From positions 1,116,001-1,180,000 of the forward strand of contig NZ_CP022390.1 in the NCBI RefSeq assembly GCF_003076515.1: a stretch of 64,000 nucleotides of DNA, given 5' to 3'. Position 1 is the stretch's first letter; each line of letters opens with the position of its first letter. Below the pieces are notes generated by a model. That model made no database searches. It had not been told where the DNA came from and saw only the letters and a list, made by a program, of their open reading frames with translations. This document shows, in pieces, positions 25,012 through 33,152 of this stretch. The stretch is from Alcaligenes aquatilis (GTDB taxonomy: Bacteria > Pseudomonadota > Gammaproteobacteria > Burkholderiales > Burkholderiaceae_B). The translations under genes and the position numbers were made by a program.

Positions 25012-25581
25012 ATGAGCATTACCCCCGTTCCAGTTGCCCCCCCGCGCTATACCCTCGTAGCACGTACTTTACACTGGTTGATGGCCCTGGCCTTGACTGC
25101 ACTGGTGACTGTGGGCTACGTCATGAAAACCTTGCCCCTGTCACCTCTAAAACTGCAAGTCTACTCCTGGCACAAATGGGCGGGCATTTCCCTACTAGTG
25201 CTGGTGATCCTGCGCTTGCTCTGGCGTTTGCTGAACCGCCCCCCTGCTCTGCCCGCTGGCATGTCGTCTTTCAGCCGGGCTCTGGCCCACTGTGGTCATG
25301 CTGCTTTGTACCTGCTGATGATTGGCATTCCTCTGACGGGCTGGTTGATGAGTTCGGCCAAAGGTTTCCAGACGGTGTGGTTTGGTGTGATCCCCCTGCC
25401 CGATCTGGTGTCCAAAGATAAACCTTTGGGCGAGTTGCTGGTCCAAGTCCACATCTTTTTGAATTACGCCCTGATTGCCATGGTCAGCCTGCACATTCTG
25501 GCGGCTTTAAAGCATCAGTTCATAGACCGTGACGGCTTGCTAGGCCGCATCACCTTTACTTTAGGTAAAGCCAAATCATGA
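25012..25581 (+). CDS. Cytochrome b561
   Basis: A 189-residue integral membrane protein with four hydrophobic helices. Four His that can hold two hemes are visible in the helices: ARTLHWLM, YSWHKWAG, LAHCGHAALY and VSLHILAAL. Bacterial cytochromes b561 pass electrons between quinones and periplasmic partners. An AAAGG site lies eight bases before the ATG at 25012. The stop overlaps the start of the first yceI gene (ATGA), a pairing seen widely in proteobacteria. Confidence 0.9.
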   Translation: MSITPVPVAPPRYTLVARTLHWLMALALTALVTVGYVMKTLPLSPLKLQVYSWHKWAGISLLVLVILRLLWRLLNRPPALPAGMSSFSRALAHCGHAALYLLMIGIPLTGWLMSSAKGFQTVWFGVIPLPDLVSKDKPLGELLVQVHIFLNYALIAMVSLHILAALKHQFIDRDGLLGRITFTLGKAKS

Positions 25582-26141
25582 AAAAATCTGTCTTCGTGCC
25601 TTTGCTGATCGGCTCCCTGGGTCTGAGCGCCAGCTTATCGGCCAACGCCAAGACCTACCAGACCCTGGACACCCAAAATAGCGAGATCGGCTTTCAATAT
25701 TCACAAATGGGCGTGAAGCTGGACGGCCAGTTCCGCCAATTTGAGGGCGAACTGAATTTCAACCCCGACGCCCTGGATCAATCCAAGGTCGTACTGAAAG
25801 TCGCACTGGATAGCGTTGACACCGGCTCCGAAGAAGCCGATGACGAATTACAGGACGTGCGCTGGTTCGATATTGATGCACATCCCCAGGCCGTTTTCAG
25901 CTCCAAAAGTTTCCGCGCCGTCAGCGCCCAGCACTATGAAGTGCAAGGCATCCTGCAAATCAAAGGCCGTGAACAGCCCATCACCGTGATGGCGACCATG
26001 ACCCCCGAAGGTGACAAAGCCACTTTCAGCGGCGCCTTTGACATCAAGCGTGGCGATTTTTCTATCGGTGAGGGTTCCTGGTCCAGCTATGACATCGTGG
26101 CCAACGAGATCACCGTCAACTTCAAGATTGATGCGAAGTAA
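25578..26141 (+). CDS. yceI: YceI family periplasmic protein, first copy
   Basis: A 187-residue YceI-like lipocalin-fold protein with a Sec signal peptide (cleavage probably after SANA near residue 24). Family segments QNSEIGFQYSQMGVKLDGQF and VQGILQIKGREQPITV are clear. YceI proteins bind isoprenoid-type lipids such as polyprenyl chains in the periplasm. It is translationally coupled to the cytochrome b561 gene, suggesting a link to quinone or isoprenoid redox chemistry, which is inferred. Confidence 0.9.
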   Translation: MKKSVFVPLLIGSLGLSASLSANAKTYQTLDTQNSEIGFQYSQMGVKLDGQFRQFEGELNFNPDALDQSKVVLKVALDSVDTGSEEADDELQDVRWFDIDAHPQAVFSSKSFRAVSAQHYEVQGILQIKGREQPITVMATMTPEGDKATFSGAFDIKRGDFSIGEGSWSSYDIVANEITVNFKIDAK

Positions 26142-26188
26142 GCAGACGCATCAATACCCCCTCCCCGTATAACAAGGATTGCCCCCTT

Positions 26189-26761
26189 ATGATCAAGCCC
26201 GTGATTGCCCTGTCAGCCAGTTTTCTGTTGGCTTTTGCCGCTCAGGCCGCGCCGGTCACTTATCAGGTTGAACCCAGCCACACCTTCGTCCACTTCAGTT
26301 ACAAGCATTTGGGCTTGAGCACCCAAAGTCAGCGATTTAACAAGTCACAAGGTACCGTCTCCCTGGACCAGGAAGCCAAAACCGGTAGCATTAACATGAA
26401 AGTCGACACCCGTTCGGTCAGCACTGGTTTTCCCCTGTTCGACGAACACATCCAGGGCAAGGATTACTTTGATACCGCGCAGTTCCCCGAGGCCACCTTC
26501 GTGTCCAAGGACATCCAGTTTGATGGGGACAAGCCCGTATCTGCCCAAGGCGATCTGACCATCAAGGGAGTTACCAAGCCCGTAACCATGACCATTGAGT
26601 CCTTCCTGACGATGCCCCAACACCCGATGTTGAAAAAGCCCGCTCTGGGCGCGGACGGCAAGATCACGGTCAAGCGCAGCGACTTTGGCATGCCGGCCAA
26701 TGTGCCCCACGTGGGCGACGAGGTCACCATTCGTATTGCACTGGAAGCCATCGCCCCCTAA
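26189..26761 (+). CDS. YceI family periplasmic protein, second copy
   Basis: A 190-residue paralogue of the preceding gene. It has a signal peptide ending in AQAAP (cleavage near residue 21) and the family hallmarks PSHTFVHFSYKHLGLSTQSQRF and LTIKGVTKPVTM. An AAGGA motif lies about ten bases before the ATG. It lies 47 bases behind the first copy in the same direction, so the two are probably co-transcribed but have diverged clearly. It is followed by a hairpin that lies inside the convergent arsC gene. Confidence 0.9.
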   Translation: MIKPVIALSASFLLAFAAQAAPVTYQVEPSHTFVHFSYKHLGLSTQSQRFNKSQGTVSLDQEAKTGSINMKVDTRSVSTGFPLFDEHIQGKDYFDTAQFPEATFVSKDIQFDGDKPVSAQGDLTIKGVTKPVTMTIESFLTMPQHPMLKKPALGADGKITVKRSDFGMPANVPHVGDEVTIRIALEAIAP

Positions 26762-26792
26762 CCCAGACTTGCCCATCGGCATGGAAATCTGA

Positions 26793-27137
26793 TTACAGAA
26801 TTTCCTGCACCACTTCCAAGGGACGCGCCAGACGCGTCCCTTTTGCTGTGACCACGATAGGACGGTTCAACAAGATAGGATTGGCTTCGATGGCTGCCAG
26901 CAAGTCCTCATCGCTTAGATCAGGATTGCCCAGATTCAGCTCGCTGTAAATGGCTTCTTTGCTACGCATAGCCTCACGCACCGTCAAGCCTGCAGCCGCA
27001 ATCAGCGCCTTGAGTTCGCTACGTGTCAAAGGAGTTTTCAGATACTCGATAATCTCCGGTTCCAGACCTTTTTCACGCATCAGGGCCAAGGCATTACGCG
27101 AAGTACTGCAGCGCGGATTATGATAGATTTTGCTCAT
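26793..27137 (-). CDS. arsC: ArsC family reductase (glutaredoxin-type arsenate reductase)
   Basis: A 114-residue thioredoxin-fold protein. The active-site Cys lies in HNPRCSTSRNAL (residues 6-17), and the Arg residues used to bind arsenate in R773-type ArsC have counterparts (SKEAIYSE region and NRPIVVTAKGTRLARP). Such enzymes reduce arsenate to arsenite with glutathione and glutaredoxin. No other ars gene is near, so it might instead be a general reductase of this family such as YfgD. It converges with the second yceI gene. Confidence 0.82.
   Translation of the reverse strand: MSKIYHNPRCSTSRNALALMREKGLEPEIIEYLKTPLTRSELKALIAAAGLTVREAMRSKEAIYSELNLGNPDLSDEDLLAAIEANPILLNRPIVVTAKGTRLARPLEVVQEIL
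26818..26844 (+). terminator. Terminator of the yceI unit, inside the arsC 3' end
   Basis: AAGGGACGCG (26818-26827) pairs with CGCGTCCCTT (26833-26842) over a five-base loop, then the plus strand continues with more T. It lies 57 bases behind the second yceI stop but inside the last codons of the convergent arsC gene, which must therefore keep this sequence in its coding frame. Confidence 0.6.
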
Positions 27138-27259
27138 GACAGTCTTTGACTTCCTATAAACCGTATTCAGGCGAACAATAGTAGCCCAGCGCCGCCGGAT
27201 ACGTCATCTGGGTAGCTTGCCGCAGCCAGGCCAGCGTCTGCATTTCGCCAGGAGAACAC

Positions 27260-27958
27260 ATGATCGACCTGTATTACTGGACTACTCCCAACGGACATAA
27301 AGTCACCCTGTTTCTGGAAGAGTCCGGTCTGCCTTACACCATCCACCCCATCAATATTGGCCAGGGCGATCAATTCAAACCCGAATTTCTGCGTATCGCT
27401 CCCAATAACCGTATTCCCGCCATTGTTGACCAGGCCCCGCAAGACGGCGGCGAGCCTATCGCCCTGTTCGAGTCCGGCGCCATTCTGCAATACCTGGCAG
27501 AAAAAACCGGCCAGTTCCTGTCTGCCGACTTGCGAGTCCGCACCGAAACCTTGCAATGGCTGTACTGGCAAATGGGGGGACTGGGCCCCATGGCAGGTCA
27601 AAACCACCACTTCAATGTTTATGCCCCTGTCAAAATCGAGTACGCCATTGACCGCTATGTGCGTGAGACCGGCCGCCTCTACGGTGTGTTGAACAAACAT
27701 CTGGCACAGCGCGACTTTATCGCCGGAGACTACTCCATTGCCGATATGGCCAGTTATCCCTGGATTGTCTCCCACCAGCGCCAAAGCCAGAATCTGGACG
27801 ACTTCCCAAATGTGAAACGGTGGTTTGAGCGTATTGGCGAGCGCCCTGCGACCCGCCGAGCCTACGCCTTGACTGAGCAGATCAACCCCGGTTCGCCTGC
27901 GCATGACCCCAAGGCACACCAAATCCTCTTTGGCCAAGATTCCAACACTATCCGATAG
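27260..27958 (+). CDS. Glutathione S-transferase, YfcG/Ure2p-like
   Basis: A 232-residue GST. The N-terminal thioredoxin-like domain (MIDLYYWTTPNGHKVTLFLEE, NNRIPAIVD, ALFESGAILQYLAEKTG) is followed by the all-helical C-terminal domain with MGPM-like and FIAGDYSIADMASYPW motifs. It resembles the YfcG/YghU type, which has disulfide-bond reductase activity with glutathione. AGGAG lies five bases before the ATG at 27260. It is divergent from arsC, whose enzyme family also depends on glutathione, but the link is only positional. Confidence 0.88.
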   Translation: MIDLYYWTTPNGHKVTLFLEESGLPYTIHPINIGQGDQFKPEFLRIAPNNRIPAIVDQAPQDGGEPIALFESGAILQYLAEKTGQFLSADLRVRTETLQWLYWQMGGLGPMAGQNHHFNVYAPVKIEYAIDRYVRETGRLYGVLNKHLAQRDFIAGDYSIADMASYPWIVSHQRQSQNLDDFPNVKRWFERIGERPATRRAYALTEQINPGSPAHDPKAHQILFGQDSNTIR

Positions 27959-27968
27959 GACTGATTCC

Positions 27969-28760
27969 ATGACCTTACAGCGCCCCTCTCAGCTGCTGCT
28001 TATTGGCCTGACAGCCATGGCTCTGTCTGCGTGTTCCAGCACGCCCAGCAACATCTCCCTGATTCCGACACAAACCCAGGATCAGACTGAAAAGGACGGG
28101 GTCTTTACCCAGCCTCTGGATTACAAACATGTCAAACCAGGCTGTACGGGTGAATGCCCACGTCTGAAAGTCAAGTCCCTGATTTTCCCCGGCAATTCCG
28201 AGCTGACCAAGCTGGTCGATGAAAGCCTGGCCAACATGACAGTCATTACAGACCGTCATCCCGGTTACCGTGGCTTGAAGGAGTTCGAGAACTACTACTG
28301 GGTGACGGCCAATAATCGTGACGAAGTGCACTTATCCGCTCGTACCCGCTATCGCAACCGTGATCTCACCGTGATAGAGCTCAGTTCGGGTATTTATATG
28401 ACGGGTGCCGCCCACGGCATTACCGCCACCCAGTTCATCAATTGGGACAATCGTCTGAAAGTCGCTTTGCCGGTGGAGCGCATTATTGCTCCCGGCAAGA
28501 TCAAACCCTTCCAGGAACTGGTTCGCCAAGCCCACAACAATTGGGTTTCCAACCTGAGCGAAGCACGTGAAGACCGCGCTGGCTGGGACAGAATGTGGCC
28601 CTTCCAGCCTGCCCAAACGATCGCACTGACCGATCAGGGCTTGCTGGTGAAATACAACCCTTACGAGATCGCTCCCTACTCCTTCGGTCAGCCCGAGTTC
28701 CTGCTGCCTTACTCGGAGCTGCGAGGCATCCTGCGTCCGGCCTACCTACCGGCCAATTAA
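27969..28760 (+). CDS. Lipoprotein with DUF3298/RsiV-like domain
   Basis: A 263-residue lipoprotein with lipobox LSAC (Cys near residue 20). The mature part resembles the DUF3298 (RsiV-like) family: GYRGLKEFENYYWVT, a YMTGAAHG motif with following segment QFINWD, and the C-terminal YEIAPYSFGQPEFLLPYSEL. Related domains occur in anti-sigma factors that bind lysozyme, but here there is no membrane helix or sigma-factor gene, so only an envelope role can be stated. The start at 27969 places the signal peptide first; it lies 10 bases after the GST gene. Confidence 0.8.
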   Translation: MTLQRPSQLLLIGLTAMALSACSSTPSNISLIPTQTQDQTEKDGVFTQPLDYKHVKPGCTGECPRLKVKSLIFPGNSELTKLVDESLANMTVITDRHPGYRGLKEFENYYWVTANNRDEVHLSARTRYRNRDLTVIELSSGIYMTGAAHGITATQFINWDNRLKVALPVERIIAPGKIKPFQELVRQAHNNWVSNLSEAREDRAGWDRMWPFQPAQTIALTDQGLLVKYNPYEIAPYSFGQPEFLLPYSELRGILRPAYLPAN

Positions 28761-28923
28761 GCATTTGGGTCACATAACGCACACAGGCAGCGCATTTCCG
28801 ACCGCCTGTTCATAAACACAGTGTGCTCATATGCTATGTCAGGCCCGGCGTCTTTAGTCATACCCAGTCGCCCCCCCGCTCTTAGCGTCCGATCATTCCT
28901 CTCTTGCAAGCGCCCATACCATC

Positions 28924-29763
28924 ATGTCTGATAACTTGTTCCGCTTTCACGACCTGTTTGCTCAACTGGGTCTGCCCAACACTCCCGAGGCGATTGCCAG
29001 TTTTCTGGAAAAACACCGCCCCTTGCCCAATGACATCCTGCTGGCCGACGCTCCCTTCTGGAACAAGTCTCAGGCCGAGTTCATTCGGGAGAAACGATTG
29101 CTGGACTCTCCCGAATGGATCCAGATCATTGACCAGTTAAGCGAAGCCCTGCGTCAAACAACTGGCGTGCTGAACCTGTCAGGCCCTTGCCGCGTTCTGG
29201 CCCTGTCAGGCAGTCTACGTCAACGCTCCTTCAACACCGCCCTGGCACATGCCGCTCAAGCCCTGGCCCCGCAAGGGATGAGCATCGATGTGGCGACCCT
29301 GCACGGTATTCCCTTGTATGACGGTGATATCGAGAGCAAGGACGGCATTCCAGAGGCCGTGCTGAGCTTGAAGGAAAAGATCCTGAGCGCCGATGCCCTG
29401 CTGCTGGTCACCCCGGAATACAACAACGGCGTCCCCGGTGTGTTCAAAAACGGGATCGACTGGTTGTCCCGTACGGATATGAAAACTATTTTTTCGGGCC
29501 GCATTACGGGACTGATCGGTGCCTCCATGGGTGGCTTTGGCACGATCTCTTCCCAGACAGCCTGGTTGCCTACCCTGAAAATGCTGGGCGTGTCCCTGTA
29601 TAGCGGCAGCTCTTTACTGGTGTCTCGTGCGCAGAACTCCTTTGATGCGGAAGGCAAGCTGCAAGATGAGACTATCCAGAAAATGCTGAGCAGCTACCTC
29701 CAGGGCTTCCAGACCTTTGTGCATGCTTCGCAGATGGCCAAGGCGCAAGAAAGAAAAAACTAA
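28924..29763 (+). CDS. DUF2789 domain fused to an NAD(P)H-dependent FMN reductase
   Basis: A 279-residue fusion. Residues 1 to about 78 match DUF2789 (LFAQLGLPNTPEAIASFLE, LADAPFWNKSQAEFIRE). From about residue 88 a flavodoxin-like FMN reductase follows, with the phosphate loop LALSGSLRQRSFN, the TPEYNNGVPGVFKNGIDWLSR motif and GASMGGFG. The reductase family (ChrR/AzoR-like) reduces quinones, chromate or azo dyes. DUF2789 normally stands alone and has no known function. The ribosome-binding site is weak. A run of seven C (28871-28877) lies about 50 bases upstream. Confidence 0.85.
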   Translation: MSDNLFRFHDLFAQLGLPNTPEAIASFLEKHRPLPNDILLADAPFWNKSQAEFIREKRLLDSPEWIQIIDQLSEALRQTTGVLNLSGPCRVLALSGSLRQRSFNTALAHAAQALAPQGMSIDVATLHGIPLYDGDIESKDGIPEAVLSLKEKILSADALLLVTPEYNNGVPGVFKNGIDWLSRTDMKTIFSGRITGLIGASMGGFGTISSQTAWLPTLKMLGVSLYSGSSLLVSRAQNSFDAEGKLQDETIQKMLSSYLQGFQTFVHASQMAKAQERKN

Positions 29764-29887
29764 TTAAGCAGCAACAGCTCAAAAAGCTTATAGGACTTTG
29801 CCTATAGGGCCGCTAAAACCTGAGCCGATAAGTGGGGTTATGTCGTAGGAAGCCCGTATCACTACACACCCTCAGAATCGCTGCAAC

Positions 29888-29915
29888 AAAAAAGGAGCCT
29901 TGAAGGCTCCTTTTT
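29888..29915. terminator. Bidirectional terminator
   Basis: GGAGCCT (29894-29900) pairs with AGGCTCC (29904-29910) over a three-base loop, flanked by a run of A on the left and TTTTT on the right. It lies between the flavin reductase fusion (plus) and the ankyrin gene (minus), which converge here, and can serve both. Confidence 0.8.
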
Positions 29916-29931
29916 CCATCCTGTCCCTGGC

Positions 29932-30828
29932 TTAAGGCTGAACCGGCTTTTCAAAACGGTCCAGGTCAAAATACCGACTGCTACTGTCCGACGAAGCGGG
30001 CTTGGAGCTTGAGCTATCCGCTGCAGGAGCGGGTTCTGGTTCTACCGTCACGGTTTGCACCCGGTTCAGATCAGGCTGCTCTACCCGCTCAGGCACGCCG
30101 TAGGTCTGTACCGCGCCACTCGAATACGTCCCCGCTGCAGCCGGTACAGCAGCCGCTTTGCGTGCAACGGCCTGATCCAGATAGCTGGCCAACTGCTCAT
30201 GGTTTGCCGAACGTGCCCAATCTGCCGGACTCAAGCCTTGAGCATTTTGCATGCTCGGGTCCGCACCCGCTGCCAAGAGCACATCGACGACCGCCCGTTT
30301 GCCTGACAAAGCCGCCATCATCAAAGGACTGGTTCCGTCGGGCGCCGGTGCGTTCACAATCGCTTTTTGAGACAGCAGGTAGCGCACGGTGTCTTCATGC
30401 CCTTTAGAGGCGGCGTAGTGCAAAGGCGACCAGCCCACCCGATTCACTTGCCCACCCCGCGCCTGCAGATCACGCAAACGAGCGGTTTCCCCCATCAGGG
30501 CCAGATACATCATGGGGGTTTCGTGGGCCTCGTTCTCGATGTTCACATTGGTTTGACGATTGGCCAGCAAAGTGTCCACCACTTTCCAGGACTTGTTGCG
30601 GATCGCCAGCATCAAAGAAGGATTACCCTTAGCATCCAGCGCATTGGGATTCGCTCCCTTAATGAACTCCTGCTCAATGATATTCGGGCGATCATTTTCC
30701 AGCGCCAAGTACCAGTTTCGGCTTTCCAGCTCCGGCTCCTGCGCCGACACGGAGGCTGATAGCAGAAAGGCCAAAGGAAGCACCATGGAAAGGATGGTTT
30801 TATCGAGTATTTTTCTTTTATAAATCAT
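29932..30828 (-). CDS. Exported ankyrin-repeat protein
   Basis: A 298-residue protein with a Sec signal peptide (hydrophobic MVLPLAFLLSASVSAQ, cleavage near residue 29). About five ankyrin repeats follow at residues 50-215, for example GWSPLHYAASKGHEDTVRYLL and DGTSPLMMAALSGKRAVVDVLL. The tail is low-complexity (Ala/Pro/Ser-rich) and ends in SSRYFDLDRFEKPVQP. Ankyrin repeats mediate protein binding, and bacterial periplasmic versions are known near catalases. No partner gene is adjacent here. AAAAGGA lies nine bases before the ATG at 30828. An alternative start is the ATG 14 codons on. Confidence 0.85.
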   Translation of the reverse strand: MIYKRKILDKTILSMVLPLAFLLSASVSAQEPELESRNWYLALENDRPNIIEQEFIKGANPNALDAKGNPSLMLAIRNKSWKVVDTLLANRQTNVNIENEAHETPMMYLALMGETARLRDLQARGGQVNRVGWSPLHYAASKGHEDTVRYLLSQKAIVNAPAPDGTSPLMMAALSGKRAVVDVLLAAGADPSMQNAQGLSPADWARSANHEQLASYLDQAVARKAAAVPAAAGTYSSGAVQTYGVPERVEQPDLNRVQTVTVEPEPAPAADSSSSKPASSDSSSRYFDLDRFEKPVQP

Positions 30829-31178
30829 CTTATTAAATCCTTTTCATAAAGTGCTTTATTAATTTATGAAAGTACAGAGGGGGGGTTGCTTAACGCCGCA
30901 TTTTTTTATGCTCAGGGGGACTTCAAGAGCCCACAAAACAGTTTAAGAAACACATCTAAGCTATTGATTATCAATAAAAAACATCATTTCATATCCATTT
31001 CCCGCCAAACCAAAAAAGGGGAGAAAATTATGAAAACTTCTATTTTTATATTTAAAATCAATAGATTAAAAAGCAATCCTAAAGCATCAGATTAACTTCA
31101 ACGCATGTCTCAGCAAGACCGTGAACCTTGAGCTAAACCACGACTACGGCCTCAAAAAGACCTCTAAACAAGATTAAA
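30829..31178. other. AT-rich gap with an inverted repeat and a possible tiny ORF
   Basis: This stretch is much more AT-rich than its surroundings. It contains TTCATAAA (30843-30850) and its inverted copy TTTATGAA (30863-30870), which overlap the leader of the ankyrin gene, and a run of seven G (30879-30885). A 21-codon plus-strand frame starts at an ATG at 31030 with GGGGAG eight bases upstream. There is no recognisable gene otherwise. It may be a promoter region for the ankyrin gene or acquired DNA. Confidence 0.5.
31030..31095 (+). CDS. Possible 21-residue small protein
   Basis: A very short frame (MKTSIFIFKINRL and so on) with a good GGGGAG ribosome-binding site and a basic, hydrophobic character, lying in an AT-rich gap. 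Nothing else supports translation, and chance is a fair explanation in such AT-rich sequence. Confidence 0.2.
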   Translation: MKTSIFIFKINRLKSNPKASD

Positions 31179-31949
31179 TTAAAGCTGTACCTTACTGAAT
31201 AATTTGAAGAAATTCTCCGTGCTGGCCTCTTCCACTTCCTTGACCGAGATCCCGCGCAGCTCCGCGATCTTCTCGGCCACATGAATGACCAGGGACGGAT
31301 TGTTCGTTTTGCCTCGATATGGCACAGGAGCCAGAAACGGCGAGTCCGTTTCGATCAGCAAACGATCCAGCGGCACTCGTTGTGCCACATCTTGCAGTTG
31401 GGTGGCGTTCTTGAAGGTCACAATCCCGGAAAAAGAAATGTAGAAATTCAAATCCAAAGCCGCTTGTGCCACTTCCCAGGTCTCAGTAAAACAGTGCATC
31501 ACGCCCCCGGCAATCTGCGCCTGCTCTTCGCGCATGATGGCAATGGTGTCTTCACTGGCCGAACGGGTATGAATGATCAAGGGCAGCCCCGATTCGCGGC
31601 TGGCACGGATATGGGTGCGGAAACGCTCACGTTGCCAATCCAAGGGTTCCTGCAAGCGGTAATAGTCCAGACCCGTCTCGCCAATCGCCACTACCTTGGG
31701 ATCTTGGGCATGCCGGATCAGCTCCTGGACGGTAGGCTCAGTGACTTTCTCGTAATCCGGATGCACTCCGACCGAAGCAAACAGATGGCCGTGAGGACGC
31801 ACCAGGTCCATCAAACCGGGCCAATCGTCCATATCCACGCTGACCACCAGCGCACAGCCCACCTGGTTCTGGCGCATCCTGTCCAGGATGTCGTCCAGAT
31901 TTTCAGCAAGTTCAGGGAAATTAAGATGGCAATGCGAATCAACAAACAT
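31179..31949 (-). CDS. tatD: TatD family metal-dependent deoxyribonuclease
   Basis: A 256-residue TatD-type hydrolase. The metal ligands are all visible: HxH in VDSHCHLN near residue 6, Glu in GETGLDYY, His in IIHTR, His in GGVMHCFTE and Asp in IETDSPFLAP. TatD-family enzymes are magnesium-dependent 3' exonucleases implicated in DNA repair. The start at 31949 gives the family N-terminus and leaves a 17-base gap after holB. This holB-tatD pairing is the same as in E. coli (holB-ycfH). Confidence 0.92.
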   Translation of the reverse strand: MFVDSHCHLNFPELAENLDDILDRMRQNQVGCALVVSVDMDDWPGLMDLVRPHGHLFASVGVHPDYEKVTEPTVQELIRHAQDPKVVAIGETGLDYYRLQEPLDWQRERFRTHIRASRESGLPLIIHTRSASEDTIAIMREEQAQIAGGVMHCFTETWEVAQAALDLNFYISFSGIVTFKNATQLQDVAQRVPLDRLLIETDSPFLAPVPYRGKTNNPSLVIHVAEKIAELRGISVKEVEEASTENFFKLFSKVQL

Positions 31950-31966
31950 GGTTAGACGGTACTTTT

Positions 31967-33016
31967 TTAAACACGACGACATGCCTGGTGCAATCGGTCC
32001 AGGACATGATGAATAAACAATTTAGCATTGAGTGGATGATTGCCAAGCGCCTTTTGCTGGACCAGCCACTTCAGGGCTTCTGTTACCGCCGTGGTGTTGG
32101 ATTGGGCGGCCAAGGCATCAATGCGTTTTTGCAAAGAAGGATAGTAACGCGCCGGTTGAGCAAAACTACCCAGTTCAATATCGACAAACAAGCGCTGCCA
32201 ATGGTCGATCCACTCTTGGGCAGGCAGTTTTTCCAGCGTATCGGCCAAGGACAAATCCGCCTCACGACCCGCTTTCAACACCCCATCCATCCAGGCGCTG
32301 AGCCAGTCCGGACACGGTGCATTCATCTCCTGACTGGCACTGAGTGCTTTGAGCGGTGCTCCTCCCCAGGCAGCCAACCAATCCGAGGCTTGATCCACGC
32401 CTTGTTGCTCCAGCCATTGCACCGCTTGCTGGGCATGGGGTGCCGGCAAGGGCAAACGGCGGCAACGCGATACCAGTGTGGGCAGCAGCCGGTCTGGTGC
32501 ATCGGCAACCAGCAGAAAGACCGTACGATCTGCGGGCTCTTCCAGCACCTTCAGCAAGGCATTGGCGGACACCAGATTCAGGGCTTGAGCCGGATAGAGC
32601 ACTGCCACGCGCCAGCCCCCTCGATGGGTGCCGGTATTGAACCAATGTTGCAACTGACGCAATTGCTCCACCCGGATTTCCCGAGAGGGATTTTTGCGAG
32701 CGGCCGACTCTTTGGCCAAGTCCCCGTCCTGAGTATCCGGCCCCTGCTCTTGCAAAGCAAGCGCATCCGGGCGCAGTAAACGTAAATCGGGATGGTTTCC
32801 CCCCCGCACCCACTGACAGGCCTGACAGTGACCACAAGCCAGCCCCTGCACAGGCTGGTCGCACAATAAACTGGCCGCGGCTGCACGAGCGAATTGCGTC
32901 TTGCCGATGCCCGGCAGACCGTGGATCAGCCAGGCATGGGCAAAACGCTCCTGATGACCCAGCCAGCTTTGAGCAGTCTCGATTTGCCAGGGTAGAAAAG
33001 TCAAACTATCAGACAC
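31967..33016 (-). CDS. holB: DNA polymerase III delta' subunit
   Basis: A 349-residue clamp-loader subunit. It has a Walker A-like GLPGIGKTQFA near residue 34 and a four-Cys zinc module in CDQPVQGLACGHCQAC, followed by the SRC-type motif TLVSRCRRLPLP. Delta' works with delta and gamma/tau to load the sliding clamp. The start is a GTG at 33016 with GAGG seven bases upstream. In E. coli and many relatives tmk precedes holB; here the upstream neighbour is a divergent kinase of a different family. Confidence 0.92.
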   Translation of the reverse strand: MSDSLTFLPWQIETAQSWLGHQERFAHAWLIHGLPGIGKTQFARAAAASLLCDQPVQGLACGHCQACQWVRGGNHPDLRLLRPDALALQEQGPDTQDGDLAKESAARKNPSREIRVEQLRQLQHWFNTGTHRGGWRVAVLYPAQALNLVSANALLKVLEEPADRTVFLLVADAPDRLLPTLVSRCRRLPLPAPHAQQAVQWLEQQGVDQASDWLAAWGGAPLKALSASQEMNAPCPDWLSAWMDGVLKAGREADLSLADTLEKLPAQEWIDHWQRLFVDIELGSFAQPARYYPSLQKRIDALAAQSNTTAVTEALKWLVQQKALGNHPLNAKLFIHHVLDRLHQACRRV

Positions 33017-33152
33017 CGTATTGCCTCAAGGTTGCACAACAAAAGGCCTGATTCGCGCAGGAAGGGCAAGGCAATCGCCCCCGCTTGAACAGCCCAGCAC
33101 ACATTGTAATATGAACCGGTAAAATGCCTGCTCCACTACCAAGGATAATGAA

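Noticed and set aside
26793..27137. An arsenic-resistance operon
   Set aside because: Only the ArsC-like reductase is present; no arsR, arsB or acr3 gene lies near it.
28785..28835. Nested inverted repeats before the DUF2789-reductase gene
   Set aside because: The paired segments (GCACAC/GTGTGC and CAGGC/GCCTG) are short and unequally spaced; the structure is not better than chance by eye.
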